Shown piece by piece: positions 1 through 8,900 of a DNA stretch of 39,828 nucleotides. The first letter of the stretch is position 1. Each line of letters starts with the position of its first letter. This DNA comes from Candidatus Aminicenantota bacterium. GTDB taxonomy: Bacteria > Acidobacteriota > Aminicenantia > UBA2199. Both the position numbers and the translations under genes were made by a program. Under the pieces are notes generated by a model, which had not been told where the DNA came from, did no database searches, and saw nothing but the letters and a program-made list of their open reading frames with translations. The stretch spans positions 1 to 39,828 of the forward strand of contig JAFGSF010000005.1 in assembly GCA_016934745.1 (NCBI GenBank), written 5' to 3'.

Positions 1-85
1 GAGAGGGTGGGATTCGAACCCACGGTACCGTTTCCAGTACACACGCTTTCCAAGCGTGCTCCTTAAACCGCTCGGACACCTCTCC
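1..85 (-). tRNA. tRNA-Ser (anticodon GGA), 3' end cut by window edge
   Basis: Read on the minus strand, the 5' acceptor arm GGAGAGG starts at 85. The anticodon stem CACGC/GCGTG encloses a loop TTGGAAA with anticodon GGA. A long class II variable arm (GTAC...GTAC) follows, typical of tRNA-Ser. The T arm is GTGGG-TTCGAAT-CCCAC. The 3' acceptor strand stops at CCTCTC at position 1, so the last paired C, the discriminator base and any CCA lie outside the window. Confidence 0.95.
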
Positions 86-97
86 AGCATAAATTTC

Positions 98-126
98 ATT
101 TTATAATTAATTCACTCGAAAAGCAA
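98..126 (-). promoter_or_regulatory. Probable promoter of tRNA-Ser
   Basis: On the minus strand, TTGCTT (121-126) is followed after 17 bp by TAAAAT (98-103), 12 nt before the tRNA 5' end. The spacing is ideal and the -35 is imperfect. This is inferred from sequence only. Confidence 0.5.
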
Positions 127-198
127 GTGTTAAACCGAATTTCAGTGCACTTCCGGGTTTTAACAATTTCACGCAGCGCAAATATTGAAAATATTTGA

Positions 199-230
199 AG
201 GCAGGGCCGTTGGCAGTCCCGGCCCCGCCT
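199..230 (-). terminator. Hairpin terminator of the exporter operon
   Basis: Read on the minus strand, AGGCGGGGCCG pairs with CGGCCCTGCCT over 11 bp, including one G-U pair, around a 10-nt loop. It lies 20 nt past the stop of the barrel gene. On the plus strand the same position is an A-C mismatch, so only the minus-strand RNA pairs fully, which points to service of the minus-strand operon. The following tract (TCAAATATTTTC) is only moderately U-rich. A second AT-rich hairpin follows immediately at 179-197 (CAAATATT / AATATTTG). Confidence 0.55.
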
Positions 231-249
231 GATGTGGGAGGAGAATCAA

Positions 250-1656
250 CTAGAAATCAACCTTCATGCCCAGGAAAACCAGGGAATCTTTTTTAAAAAG
301 TCCGAATTTGCTGTCACCGGCTTGACCGGATAACAGCCAGAATCCTCCTATATTGACGACCAGGGCATCGGCCACGCGTATTTCCATTTCCGGCATCAGG
401 GCAAAGGCCGTGCCCTTCGCGGTCATTTCCGCCAATCCACCTGCTTTCAACCTGATTTTTTCATTTGCCGATTTGAACTCCAAACGGCCCAGGAGATAAT
501 TGCTCAGAGTACCGAAAAACATGCCCTGGCCCAAGCCGAGATTTTTTTGTGCCGCCGCCGTGAAAGCAAATTCGTCAAAAAACCCGCGCAGGAATTGCAG
601 GTTGGCATAGACTCCATGGCCGAAATTGTAGTCCAGACCCACGACATATTTCCAATAAGCCGGTTCCAGGAGGCGGAAATTGTTTTCCACGGCGATTACA
701 TGTCCATCAACCGCCAACGGCACAACAAGCCGGCCGTTGATATTCTCGGGAAACGTCAACGCGACTTCCGCCCAGAAACCGACCCCCTTGAAATCTCCGG
801 CGCAATCGAATCCCAATACCTGCTGGTGCGGATAAAAGAATGTTCCCGCATGCGGGGGAACGGCGTTTATTTCAAGCAATACCGGCAGGGAAGAATTGCC
901 GTTGAAATAAGAAAGGGCGAAATCAATATTGAATACATTGCGGGAAATGCGCAAACCCAGCCCGGTCTTGTCCAATTCACGGTTCCAATATTTGCGCAGG
1001 GAAATGGATTGCAAGCCGTAAAATTCTTGCATCCGCGTTGAATATCCATAGGGCATTGGCGACACCGGGTTTTGCAACAACCAGACTAGCTGGAATTTCA
1101 TGGCGCCGGCATAGTATTCAAAATTCAACGAAGTTTGCGGTCGGCGTTCAGCGAAATAATCGGGATCAAACGTGAAGAAATTAGCGAAATCGACCGGATT
1201 GAGGTTGTCCACAACATTGATCTTGTCCGCACTTCCCCACTGGATTCGTTGCTTGCCCAGTGTCAGGTCCAGGCCATGAATAATAAAATCAGTTACCTTC
1301 ACGCTGGCCTCATATAGATTGAATTCGAAATATTCACTACTTATGGCTGATCCCAGCGACCCAGCTTCCGGAAAGCGCTGGCCGTCAAGCATGTCACCCG
1401 GATAGGCATAGGCGTCGAAGCGGACCTGATAGACGACGCGTTCAGAAACGTACCCGTTGACATTCAATCGCAGTTCCAGGCGTTTGCTGGCAAAATCAGC
1501 CGCGCCATGGGAAAAAAACTGCCCGGCCGAGTTGTCCACCATGAAAGCAGAAGCAAATAGTTTGACGCGACCAGAAAAATCGAACTTGCCCGCCGCCGGA
1601 GCCTGGATGGCAAAGCCGAACAGCAGGCAGGTCCAGATGATCCTTTTAGCCCGCAT
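250..1656 (-). CDS. Outer-membrane beta-barrel protein, DUF1302-like
   Basis: Predicted 468-residue outer-membrane barrel. A signal peptide (charged MRAKR, hydrophobic core, cleavage near APAAG) leads into alternating amphipathic strands rich in aromatic residues, and the protein ends in ...MKVDF, with the terminal Phe expected of BAM substrates. The stretch LGKQRIQWG (about residue 131) followed by NPVDF resembles the DUF1302 family, whose members often sit beside MMPL exporters. It is the last gene of the TetR-MMPL-LolA-like operon, 12 nt after the upstream stop, with SD-like GGAG before its ATG. Inference: it is the outer-membrane exit or acceptor for whatever the pump moves. The family is known mainly by context, so the substrate is unknown. 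Confidence 0.75.
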   Translation of the reverse strand: MRAKRIIWTCLLFGFAIQAPAAGKFDFSGRVKLFASAFMVDNSAGQFFSHGAADFASKRLELRLNVNGYVSERVVYQVRFDAYAYPGDMLDGQRFPEAGSLGSAISSEYFEFNLYEASVKVTDFIIHGLDLTLGKQRIQWGSADKINVVDNLNPVDFANFFTFDPDYFAERRPQTSLNFEYYAGAMKFQLVWLLQNPVSPMPYGYSTRMQEFYGLQSISLRKYWNRELDKTGLGLRISRNVFNIDFALSYFNGNSSLPVLLEINAVPPHAGTFFYPHQQVLGFDCAGDFKGVGFWAEVALTFPENINGRLVVPLAVDGHVIAVENNFRLLEPAYWKYVVGLDYNFGHGVYANLQFLRGFFDEFAFTAAAQKNLGLGQGMFFGTLSNYLLGRLEFKSANEKIRLKAGGLAEMTAKGTAFALMPEMEIRVADALVVNIGGFWLLSGQAGDSKFGLFKKDSLVFLGMKVDF

Positions 1657-1668
1657 GGTTTTCTCCGC

Positions 1669-2433
1669 TTACCATCCCTTTTTCTTGAGGAAACGCTCGG
1701 AAAAAATGTCGTCCTTCAGCCCCTGGTCGGTCTTGATGTTCTTCATCTCCAGGACTGTCGATGTTCCTTTTTTTACATTCGACATTTTGATCCGGGCCAT
1801 GATCCAGTACTTTCCTACCCGCTGCGCCGCTTGCTCGGCCACTTTGCTCAGATTGCCCGTCGCATCATACATCTCCGTGTGCATGGGCATGGTGTTGGTT
1901 TTGCTCACGGTCAGGACGATCCGCGCATAGGGCTTTTCGGCCCCGGGCTTGCGCAGCAGTTCCAGCTTCCACTCGCCATCGCTCTCCATGAGCAGTTTCG
2001 GACTGTAATTCTTGCTGAAAGCGGAAGTCCCCATATCCTCATAGGAGAAATCCGAACCCATAAAAGGGTCTTTTCTGCTTGAAGAAGCGATGCGCCGAGT
2101 GCGGTGGAACTCCGGGAGGTAGATATACATGGAGTCCTCGTCCAATACCAGAAAGCCGACATCCCTGACGTCGGCGGGGCTGAGAAATTTCATCATGCGC
2201 AAATCGTCCCGGTCAAGGACATTGCGTGTCCAGGCATGGATCGTGCGAACACGGACGTTTTTACCGTCTTGAATGGTCATGACCATGTCGGCCTCCACAT
2301 CTTGCGGGGCGTTCACGCCCATCGTGTTTGCCTCCATGTCCCTCAACACAGCCGCCGCGTCGGTCGCCGGGAGCGAGGCCGCCAGGCAAGACAAGGTCCA
2401 CAACAATAAATAGAATTTTTTATCAATACACAT
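1669..2433 (-). CDS. Outer membrane lipoprotein-sorting protein (LolA-like)
   Basis: A 254-residue secreted protein with a signal peptide (hydrophobic core LLLWTLSCLAAS, cleavage near ATDAAA). It carries the hallmark segment MGSDFSYEDM near residue 124 of the LolA_like family annotated as outer membrane lipoprotein-sorting protein. The family has a LolA/LolB-type half-barrel fold that shields a lipid chain. The ATG at 2433 has a strong GGAGGA SD and overlaps the end of the MMPL gene by 11 nt, so the two are translationally coupled. Family knowledge: these proteins pair with MMPL/RND exporters and barrels. Inference: a periplasmic carrier for a lipidic substrate between pump and outer membrane. 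It is not canonical LolA. Confidence 0.85.
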   Translation of the reverse strand: MCIDKKFYLLLWTLSCLAASLPATDAAAVLRDMEANTMGVNAPQDVEADMVMTIQDGKNVRVRTIHAWTRNVLDRDDLRMMKFLSPADVRDVGFLVLDEDSMYIYLPEFHRTRRIASSSRKDPFMGSDFSYEDMGTSAFSKNYSPKLLMESDGEWKLELLRKPGAEKPYARIVLTVSKTNTMPMHTEMYDATGNLSKVAEQAAQRVGKYWIMARIKMSNVKKGTSTVLEMKNIKTDQGLKDDIFSERFLKKKGW

Positions 2434-5281
2434 GTTTCCTCCGTTTATTTTTTATCTTGGGATTGAACACCAGCAGTGAAGCTGGCAGCAACGTCAACGC
2501 CGCCAGCGCAGACAGAAACATGGAGCAGACCATAGCCCAGGCAAAGTTGCGCAGCGGCAATAACGAGGAAAGGAGCAGCACGGCAAACCCGGCCATAACT
2601 GAAATGGCGTTGGTCAGGATGGCCTTGCCCTTATCCAAAAAAGCCCGTCGGATCGCCTCCTCGGCGCTTCGACCCGCATCGAGCTCGCTGACATAGCCGT
2701 GAATGAAGTGGATGGTGTAATCGATGCCCACGCCGATGGAGACGCCGCCGATCATCATGGTGGCATAGTCCAAAGGGATGCCGATCAGGGCCAGCAGGCC
2801 GAACATCACCACGCTGGTGAATATGATGGGCAGGGTAGAGATGAGACCCAGCGGCACACTGCGGCGCATGAGCGTCATGAACACCACCGTGAGTAAATAG
2901 CACCACAGGATCGTTTGAATCAACGATTTGAACAGAAAATAGTCCATTTTGCTCAGCATCAGCGGATAGCCGGTCTGGTCAATGCGCTCGATCGCGAGGC
3001 GGCGTCCATGAGGCAGTCGCACACCTTTTTGCGGCAATACAACCATGCCGGCAGTCAAATCGTAAAGGACCGCTTTGGCTTTTTTTTCAAAATTCAGGTC
3101 GGTATTCCCGAACCACTGTGCCAGGCGCTGCCACATGGCGTCAACGCGCCGCTGCTGGTTGGCCTCATTTACCTTGAAATACAGGGTTTCGGCCAGCTCG
3201 GCCTCGACCTGGTTGTCATGGCTCCCGGCCGGCAGCCAGACCGGCATCAGGCTTTTTAATTCTTCAGGCCCGGCCCCCTTTTCCAGGGCAGCCATGAGCG
3301 AAGACATGAAACGCTTCTTCTGAACAAGAGAAAGTTCGAATTCAAAATCGGGCGCGGCAATGTAATTCCAAAGAATGGCACGCACCGGCTCCCTGATCTG
3401 AACGAATGGGAGCTCCTGCCAGGGCCCGGCAACCATGATCGCTTCGATCTGGGCGCGGCTGGCATGGCCCGGAGCATAACGCTGCGCCAGCCAGGCAAGC
3501 TCCTGGCTCAGGAACGAGGCCTGGGCGGCGTATAACTCCTGCTGTTGCGCTGGAGCCACGGACCGCCGTTGATAGCTTACATAGCCCAGCCGAAGTTCCT
3601 GGTCAAGAAAGCTTTTGATCTGCGCATACAATTTCTTGTTAAAGGCCGTAAAGGGATTGGATATCTTGGCAAAGATTACAGCCTGGCGGTTATCGGCGGT
3701 CAACAGCTGGCTCAGCTCGTCTCGACCCTCGACAAAGAACCACAGGTTCCCAACGGCAGCGTCCCGATCGGGTATGGCATAACGGTCATTCAACTGCCAA
3801 TTCAGCTCCTGAATAAAATCGGTCACGGCAAAGGGCTGGCTGGTGCCGGGCAGGGAGTACATGAAGTTCTGCAACCGGCGCAGGACCCTGAGGTTCGCCG
3901 AGGTGCGGACCCGATCGGTTTCAATGGAGAGGGCCACAGGGTAAGCGCCTTCGAAATGGGCGTTGGCCGCCTCCATGGAACGCCGCGGTAATGAAGATGG
4001 AGTATAGAACTTGGCGAAAGACACCTCCTGCTGCAGCAGGGTTACCGCAAAGGCGAAGCAGGTAAAAACTCCCAGGCTGATTATCAATAGCAGCCGGCAA
4101 CGGCGAATGACCCAGCTTCCCCAGTTCAGGAGAACTTGGGTCATGGAATGCCCTTCGCGCTCCTGCTGCAACCTGTTGAAATCGATGAAAGAAGCTAGGG
4201 CCGGGACCAGAGCCAACGCCACGATCATGGCCAGCAACAATCCAATCGCAGTGAAGAGGCCGAAGTCGGCGATCAGTCTGAGGCGGGCGCCATTGAAGGT
4301 CAGAAACCCGAATATGTCGGTGCACCCAGCCAACACCAGCGGGACGAAGATGATGCGCGTACCCATCATGATGCTTTCAGCGTTATTGCGACCGCCCTCG
4401 GCGACCTGGATGATCAGCCGGTTGAGCACATGGATGCCGTAGGCAGAGCCCAGGGCGATGATCACCACCGGTATCACCGGCGATACTATGGTCAGTGGAG
4501 TACCCAGAAATCCGATCAAGCCAAAAAGCCAGATGGTTGACACGACCACAACCAGTATCGGAAAAACCACGCCCTTCCAGGAATGGAAACTGAAAAAAAG
4601 GATGGCCAGGATCAGCAACAGGGCGATCGGCACCAGGGTAGCCAGATCGCGGCCAACGAATTGGTTGATGAAGTAGGTCTCGGCCGGCATGCCCGTGAAC
4701 AGGCACTCGCCCTCGCCGGCAAAGGCCTTCTCAGCCTCGGGGATGAGGATTTCAGCGACCACCCGGATCTGGTCGGAATTCGAGTTAATATATGCCGAGA
4801 GTGCCAGCCATTCACCATTCCCGGAAACGACCCTGTTTCGAAATATGTCCTTGGTCAGGACCTTGTTTTTTAGCTCGGCCATGCTCCGGGAATCTTGCGG
4901 CAATCTGTCCAGCAGGTTGGCTACCTCGATGCCGCCAGGGATCTTGCGGATATCGGAGGCATTACTTATGGAAGTTACCATCGTCAGCCCCGGGGCTTCC
5001 TTCAGGCGATCGGTGAGTGCTTTCACCTTGCACAGAAAGTCGGCTCGAAAAACTCCTTGCTTCGGCCTGATCAGGATCATCACCAAGTTATTGATCGAGA
5101 ATTTTTCTGACACATCCATATGACGCGCGATCTGCGGGTCATCTTTGGGCAGCCATTCCATCAACTTGTTGGAAAAATACAGCCGGCGCATCCCACTCAG
5201 GGCAACCACGGTCAAAACCAAGCTTAGCCCGATGACCCAGCATCGGTGACCGACCACCCAACGCGACCAGCGGGCAATCAA
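2423..5281 (-). CDS. RND superfamily exporter, MMPL type
   Basis: A 952-residue inner-membrane transporter with the RND layout. TM1 lies near residues 12-30, followed by a large periplasmic loop, a five-helix block from about 210 to 370 (sterol-sensing-like), TM7 near 395, a second very long periplasmic region, and a final helix block from about 760 to 945. The latter carries GVGIDYTIHF near residue 853, the conserved proton-relay helix of MMPL proteins. The start is TTG at 5281, overlapping the TetR stop as TTGA, with SD AAGGAGG seven bases upstream. Family members export lipids, hopanoids or hydrophobic compounds by proton antiport. The operon with TetR, a LolA-like carrier and a barrel suggests an envelope-spanning lipid or drug export route. 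The substrate cannot be read from sequence. Confidence 0.9.
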   Translation of the reverse strand: MIARWSRWVVGHRCWVIGLSLVLTVVALSGMRRLYFSNKLMEWLPKDDPQIARHMDVSEKFSINNLVMILIRPKQGVFRADFLCKVKALTDRLKEAPGLTMVTSISNASDIRKIPGGIEVANLLDRLPQDSRSMAELKNKVLTKDIFRNRVVSGNGEWLALSAYINSNSDQIRVVAEILIPEAEKAFAGEGECLFTGMPAETYFINQFVGRDLATLVPIALLLILAILFFSFHSWKGVVFPILVVVVSTIWLFGLIGFLGTPLTIVSPVIPVVIIALGSAYGIHVLNRLIIQVAEGGRNNAESIMMGTRIIFVPLVLAGCTDIFGFLTFNGARLRLIADFGLFTAIGLLLAMIVALALVPALASFIDFNRLQQEREGHSMTQVLLNWGSWVIRRCRLLLIISLGVFTCFAFAVTLLQQEVSFAKFYTPSSLPRRSMEAANAHFEGAYPVALSIETDRVRTSANLRVLRRLQNFMYSLPGTSQPFAVTDFIQELNWQLNDRYAIPDRDAAVGNLWFFVEGRDELSQLLTADNRQAVIFAKISNPFTAFNKKLYAQIKSFLDQELRLGYVSYQRRSVAPAQQQELYAAQASFLSQELAWLAQRYAPGHASRAQIEAIMVAGPWQELPFVQIREPVRAILWNYIAAPDFEFELSLVQKKRFMSSLMAALEKGAGPEELKSLMPVWLPAGSHDNQVEAELAETLYFKVNEANQQRRVDAMWQRLAQWFGNTDLNFEKKAKAVLYDLTAGMVVLPQKGVRLPHGRRLAIERIDQTGYPLMLSKMDYFLFKSLIQTILWCYLLTVVFMTLMRRSVPLGLISTLPIIFTSVVMFGLLALIGIPLDYATMMIGGVSIGVGIDYTIHFIHGYVSELDAGRSAEEAIRRAFLDKGKAILTNAISVMAGFAVLLLSSLLPLRNFAWAMVCSMFLSALAALTLLPASLLVFNPKIKNKRRKHVY

Positions 5282-5898
5282 GGTAAAGCCTCCTTGTTCG
5301 CGAGCAGTGAATTCATGAACTGCGTAAACAAAGGCCTGGAAACATCACGCAGGCTTTTGCGGCGTTCTTCGAAAACATTCCACAGGGTGAAAGAAGTATG
5401 GATCATCCCCAAGTACATGATGGATGATGTTTCGGCATCCAGATCCGGGCGAAAGATTTTTTGTTGCTTGCCGTGTCGCAGCATTTCTTCCAATCGTTCC
5501 TTGATGTTCCAGGTGATGGACTTGAACTTTTTAAACAGTTCCTTGTCTTCGTTGTAAAGGGCGTCGCTGAAAAGAATCCGGTAAATGCCGGGGAAATCCT
5601 CGAGGTAGGAAATGACAAAAACAAACCATTCACGCAACCATTGTTCCGGATCGGCCTCACAGGCTTGCAATTCCTTGAAATTATCCCTGAGTTGGATTTC
5701 AGCAATTTCCAGCAAGCGATGAAATATTTCGTTTTTTGAATTGAAGTGTTTGTAAAGAGCCCCTTCCACGAACCCGACTTCATGGGCGATACGCTTGGTG
5801 GTGACTCCGGCAACACCGACCCGATCGACCAGTTTCAGAACAGCAGTCACAATGTCAAGCTTTCTTTTTTCAAGAAATTCTTCAAATCTCTTTTTCAT
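5278..5898 (-). CDS. TetR/AcrR family transcriptional regulator
   Basis: A 206-residue one-component regulator. The N-terminal HTH (about residues 24-60) contains VTTKRIAHEVG followed by GALYKHFNSKNEIF, the classic TetR recognition helix and boundary. The remainder is an all-helical ligand and dimer domain without recognisable ligand specificity. It is the first gene of the exporter operon and is coupled to the pump by a TTGA overlap. Its ATG has a modest GAGG SD. A perfect 14-bp palindrome lies between its promoter and start codon, so autorepression and co-control of the pump are likely. The inducer is probably the exported compound or a related lipid (inference). Confidence 0.92.
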   Translation of the reverse strand: MKKRFEEFLEKRKLDIVTAVLKLVDRVGVAGVTTKRIAHEVGFVEGALYKHFNSKNEIFHRLLEIAEIQLRDNFKELQACEADPEQWLREWFVFVISYLEDFPGIYRILFSDALYNEDKELFKKFKSITWNIKERLEEMLRHGKQQKIFRPDLDAETSSIMYLGMIHTSFTLWNVFEERRKSLRDVSRPLFTQFMNSLLANKEALP

Positions 5899-5910
5899 GC
5901 GACCTCAAAT

Positions 5911-5924
5911 AGTGAATATTCACT
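5911..5924 (-). promoter_or_regulatory. Palindromic operator for the TetR regulator
   Basis: AGTGAATATTCACT is a perfect 14-bp palindrome lying just downstream of the -10 box and covering the predicted transcription start. Size, symmetry and position are those of a TetR-family operator. Binding here would block the operon promoter. Confidence 0.7.
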
Positions 5925-5931
5925 CTCCTTT

Positions 5932-5959
5932 ATTATAAAGGCTTTTTCTCGCTTGTCAA
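5932..5959 (-). promoter_or_regulatory. Consensus promoter of the TetR-exporter operon
   Basis: On the minus strand, TTGACA (5954-5959), a 16-bp spacer and TATAAT (5932-5937): both hexamers match sigma70 consensus exactly. The predicted start near 5925 gives a leader of about 26 nt containing the operator and a GAGG ribosome site. It begins only 13 nt past the stop of the upstream GH13 gene, so the exporter operon has its own promoter. Confidence 0.85.
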
Positions 5960-5972
5960 CACCTTTATTTTT

Positions 5973-8900
5973 TTATTCCTGGGGAAATTCAGTCAGTCGT
6001 TCCAAAAACAGTTTGAGCCTGTAATCTGCTTTTGCAGCCAATACCGGAAGGAAATTCATCACGTTCAAGACTTCATCCGCGGTTGGATTGACGGCCGCAA
6101 TCGCATCTTTTCCCTGCTGGTGCAGTTCCCATAGAATGAGAATCGTCAACCAGGCACAAAAATTGCTGAAAGCCTCTTGATTGAAAAATTCCTCATTGCG
6201 GTACTGATGCACCTGTAATAATGAGCGTATGTCATGATCGTGGATCATGACATTAATCAGTTTTTCAGCGGCAACAGCGGCACTTTCCCCCGCCTTTAAC
6301 AAAACACTGCTCTGGGTGCGGATCACCGTTTTCAATCCGCTGGCCACACGTATCATCTTCAACGCTTTTTCGGCTTCGCTTTCCGAGAATCCCCAGTGGT
6401 TCAAAATTTCATTCAGAACGCCATCCAGAATCCATTCCGAAAACCAAACCCGATCATCCGCCTGTTCCTCGCCTCTTGTTTCCACTAAGGCCTGCACAAG
6501 GAGTTTTAAAATAAACAATCGTTCTATTTCAGGTTTTTCGGCAAATTGCTCTTGCAAGTACTTCAATCCCGACGGCACGTTTCCCGCACCTGTGCCAGGA
6601 TACTTTTTTTTGCTGCGGAAAAAAGTTCGCAGTCTCAGCAGACTATCCAGGAGAGCCTCAGCCTCTTTATTGCTGCGCCGCGCATCCAGAGCACTTTCAG
6701 GGACCAGTGACAGCAGATTGAATACTTTCCCTTCCAGATCCTGCCAAAAGGAGGTTTCCGTTTTATTATCAGGCTGTCCATGAAAAATATCCATTAAGCT
6801 GGTCAGTATGTCCATCCGGCATATTTCACGCAAAGCACGATGCATGGGCTGCAGCGACATTTCCCGGCCGGTCTTTTCCAGGCTTTCCGTACCGCGTCCG
6901 TGCAGATAGGCATCCAGACGGGCCAGGCTTCCGGTAGCATCATCAACCATTTCCTTGAAATCAATAAAGACATGGGTCTGGTAGGACCCCATCTCAATCG
7001 CCAGACCTGAGGCGTGCAACTGCCGGCAATTGCGAATATACTTCAACTGACTGACCATATCCCGGAAGACGACAAACTGATTGTTCCCGTCCGGCAGTTC
7101 CAGCCCCTGGGCAATGCTTTTTTGAATCAGGGAACGGGAAGCGCCAGGGTCTCCTCCCTGGACAAAGGCCGCCGACATTTTCAGTGAACCGAACGCCTGG
7201 CCAAAGCAGTTATTATAAATGACCAGGCAGCGTTCATCCTGGTGCCAGTTAGAAAAAGCGATTACGTTTTCATCCACCACGCCCGCCGCAGTGAAAAAAT
7301 CATAAAGTAAAAAATTGCGTACTCCGGAAAAAAGCGATCTTTTTTTAAGTAAAGGAAATATCTGTTTCTCATGGCGGCGGACCAAATCCCGGTCCGGGCG
7401 TTCATCCCGATAAGCTTTGCGGTATTCCATGCCGTATTTTTCTTTGAAGCCCTCGATCTGGCCATGGCCGAACATGGGCAAACCGGGAAGAGTGACCATC
7501 AGGGTGCAGGTACCGAAATACTTGTCCCCGTTCCCGAACTGGGCCAGTGCGGTTTCTTCATCGGGATTACTCATAAAATTAACAAAGCGCTTGAGGATTT
7601 CCGGATTGTATTCCAGCACATTCTTCAATGATGTGCGAAATTTACCGTTGTCTTCATCCTTGAGAAAATGCATGAAGGCACTGTTGTAAACCCGGTGCAT
7701 GCCCAAGTTGCGTACGAAATAAGATTCCATCAACCAGAATGCCTCGGCCAGCAGCAACGTATCCGGCGCTTCCCTGGCCACCCGGTCGACCACGTCGCGC
7801 CAAAACTCCTTGGGCATGTGGCTGTCAAATTGTTCCTGGCTCATGCCCAGTCCGGATCGAGAAGGGATGTCGCCGCCGCTGCCCGGCTGCGGATACCATA
7901 AACGCTGATAATGTCTCCGGGTCAGGGTCATGGCCGCGTCAAAACGAATGATAGGAAATTTGCGCGCCACAGACAGTATGGTTTGTATGACCGCTTCGCG
8001 AACTTTGAAGTGCAAGTAATTCAACTGGGCCGTATCGTTCCAGGGCATACGCGTTCCGTCGTTTCCATGATAAATATAATGCACGACCCCGCTTTTTCGT
8101 TCCACCCACTTGAATACGACTGCGGCATCACTACGATCATAGTAATGGTCCTCGAGATAAATGGCCACCTGAGGATCTTGGGAAATATCCTCACCGGAAA
8201 ACGTATAAGCGGGAAACGGGCTTTGCTCAAGCGATACGAACCATTCCGGGTGTTCGCACACCCAGGGTGAATCAATGCCCATGTGATTGGGAACCATGTC
8301 CGAAGCCAGGCGGATGCCCCTGGATTCTGCCCGCCGTTTTAAATCCTGCAGGGCTTTTTCTCCCCCCAAGTCAGCGGCGACCTCATAGCGATACAATGAA
8401 TAAGCCGAAGCCAGGGCTTCCGGATTGCCGCATTTCTGCTTGATGCGGCGTGAGGCCGGGCTTCGTTCCCAGATGCCGATTAACCAAAGACCAGTGAAAC
8501 CCCAACGTGCCAGCGAATCCAATTCCTCATCAGGAATATGCTCCAGAGTCGTGATGGCGCGGCCATATTTTTTCCCCAATTGGTCCAGCCAGACATAAAC
8601 GGTTTTGGCCAGTAGCACCAGGTTGGGCATCCATTCGCGGTCAATGGAAAATTTCTCTGCCGCTTCTTCGCTTCCCAACTGCGTTTCCACCGTAAAAACC
8701 GATGATGGCCCCTGACCCGGAAGAAACGTTTTTTCTTCCTCACGGATCACATCCAGGCTGGCCAGGAAACGGGTGGAAAATTTTCCCAGCAGCAAACCCC
8801 ATTTTTCCTGCATGTACTTCAGCTGTGCGGACAACGAATCGGGATATGCCAGGGCCGGGCTGCGCAGCATGGCAATCAAATCCTGCCGGTCAGGACCAAA

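Noticed and set aside
547..1041. Long plus-strand open frame opposite the barrel gene
   Set aside because: An antisense shadow of a gene with a signal peptide, SD and operon context. The many similar frames opposite the MMPL and GH13 genes were rejected for the same reason.
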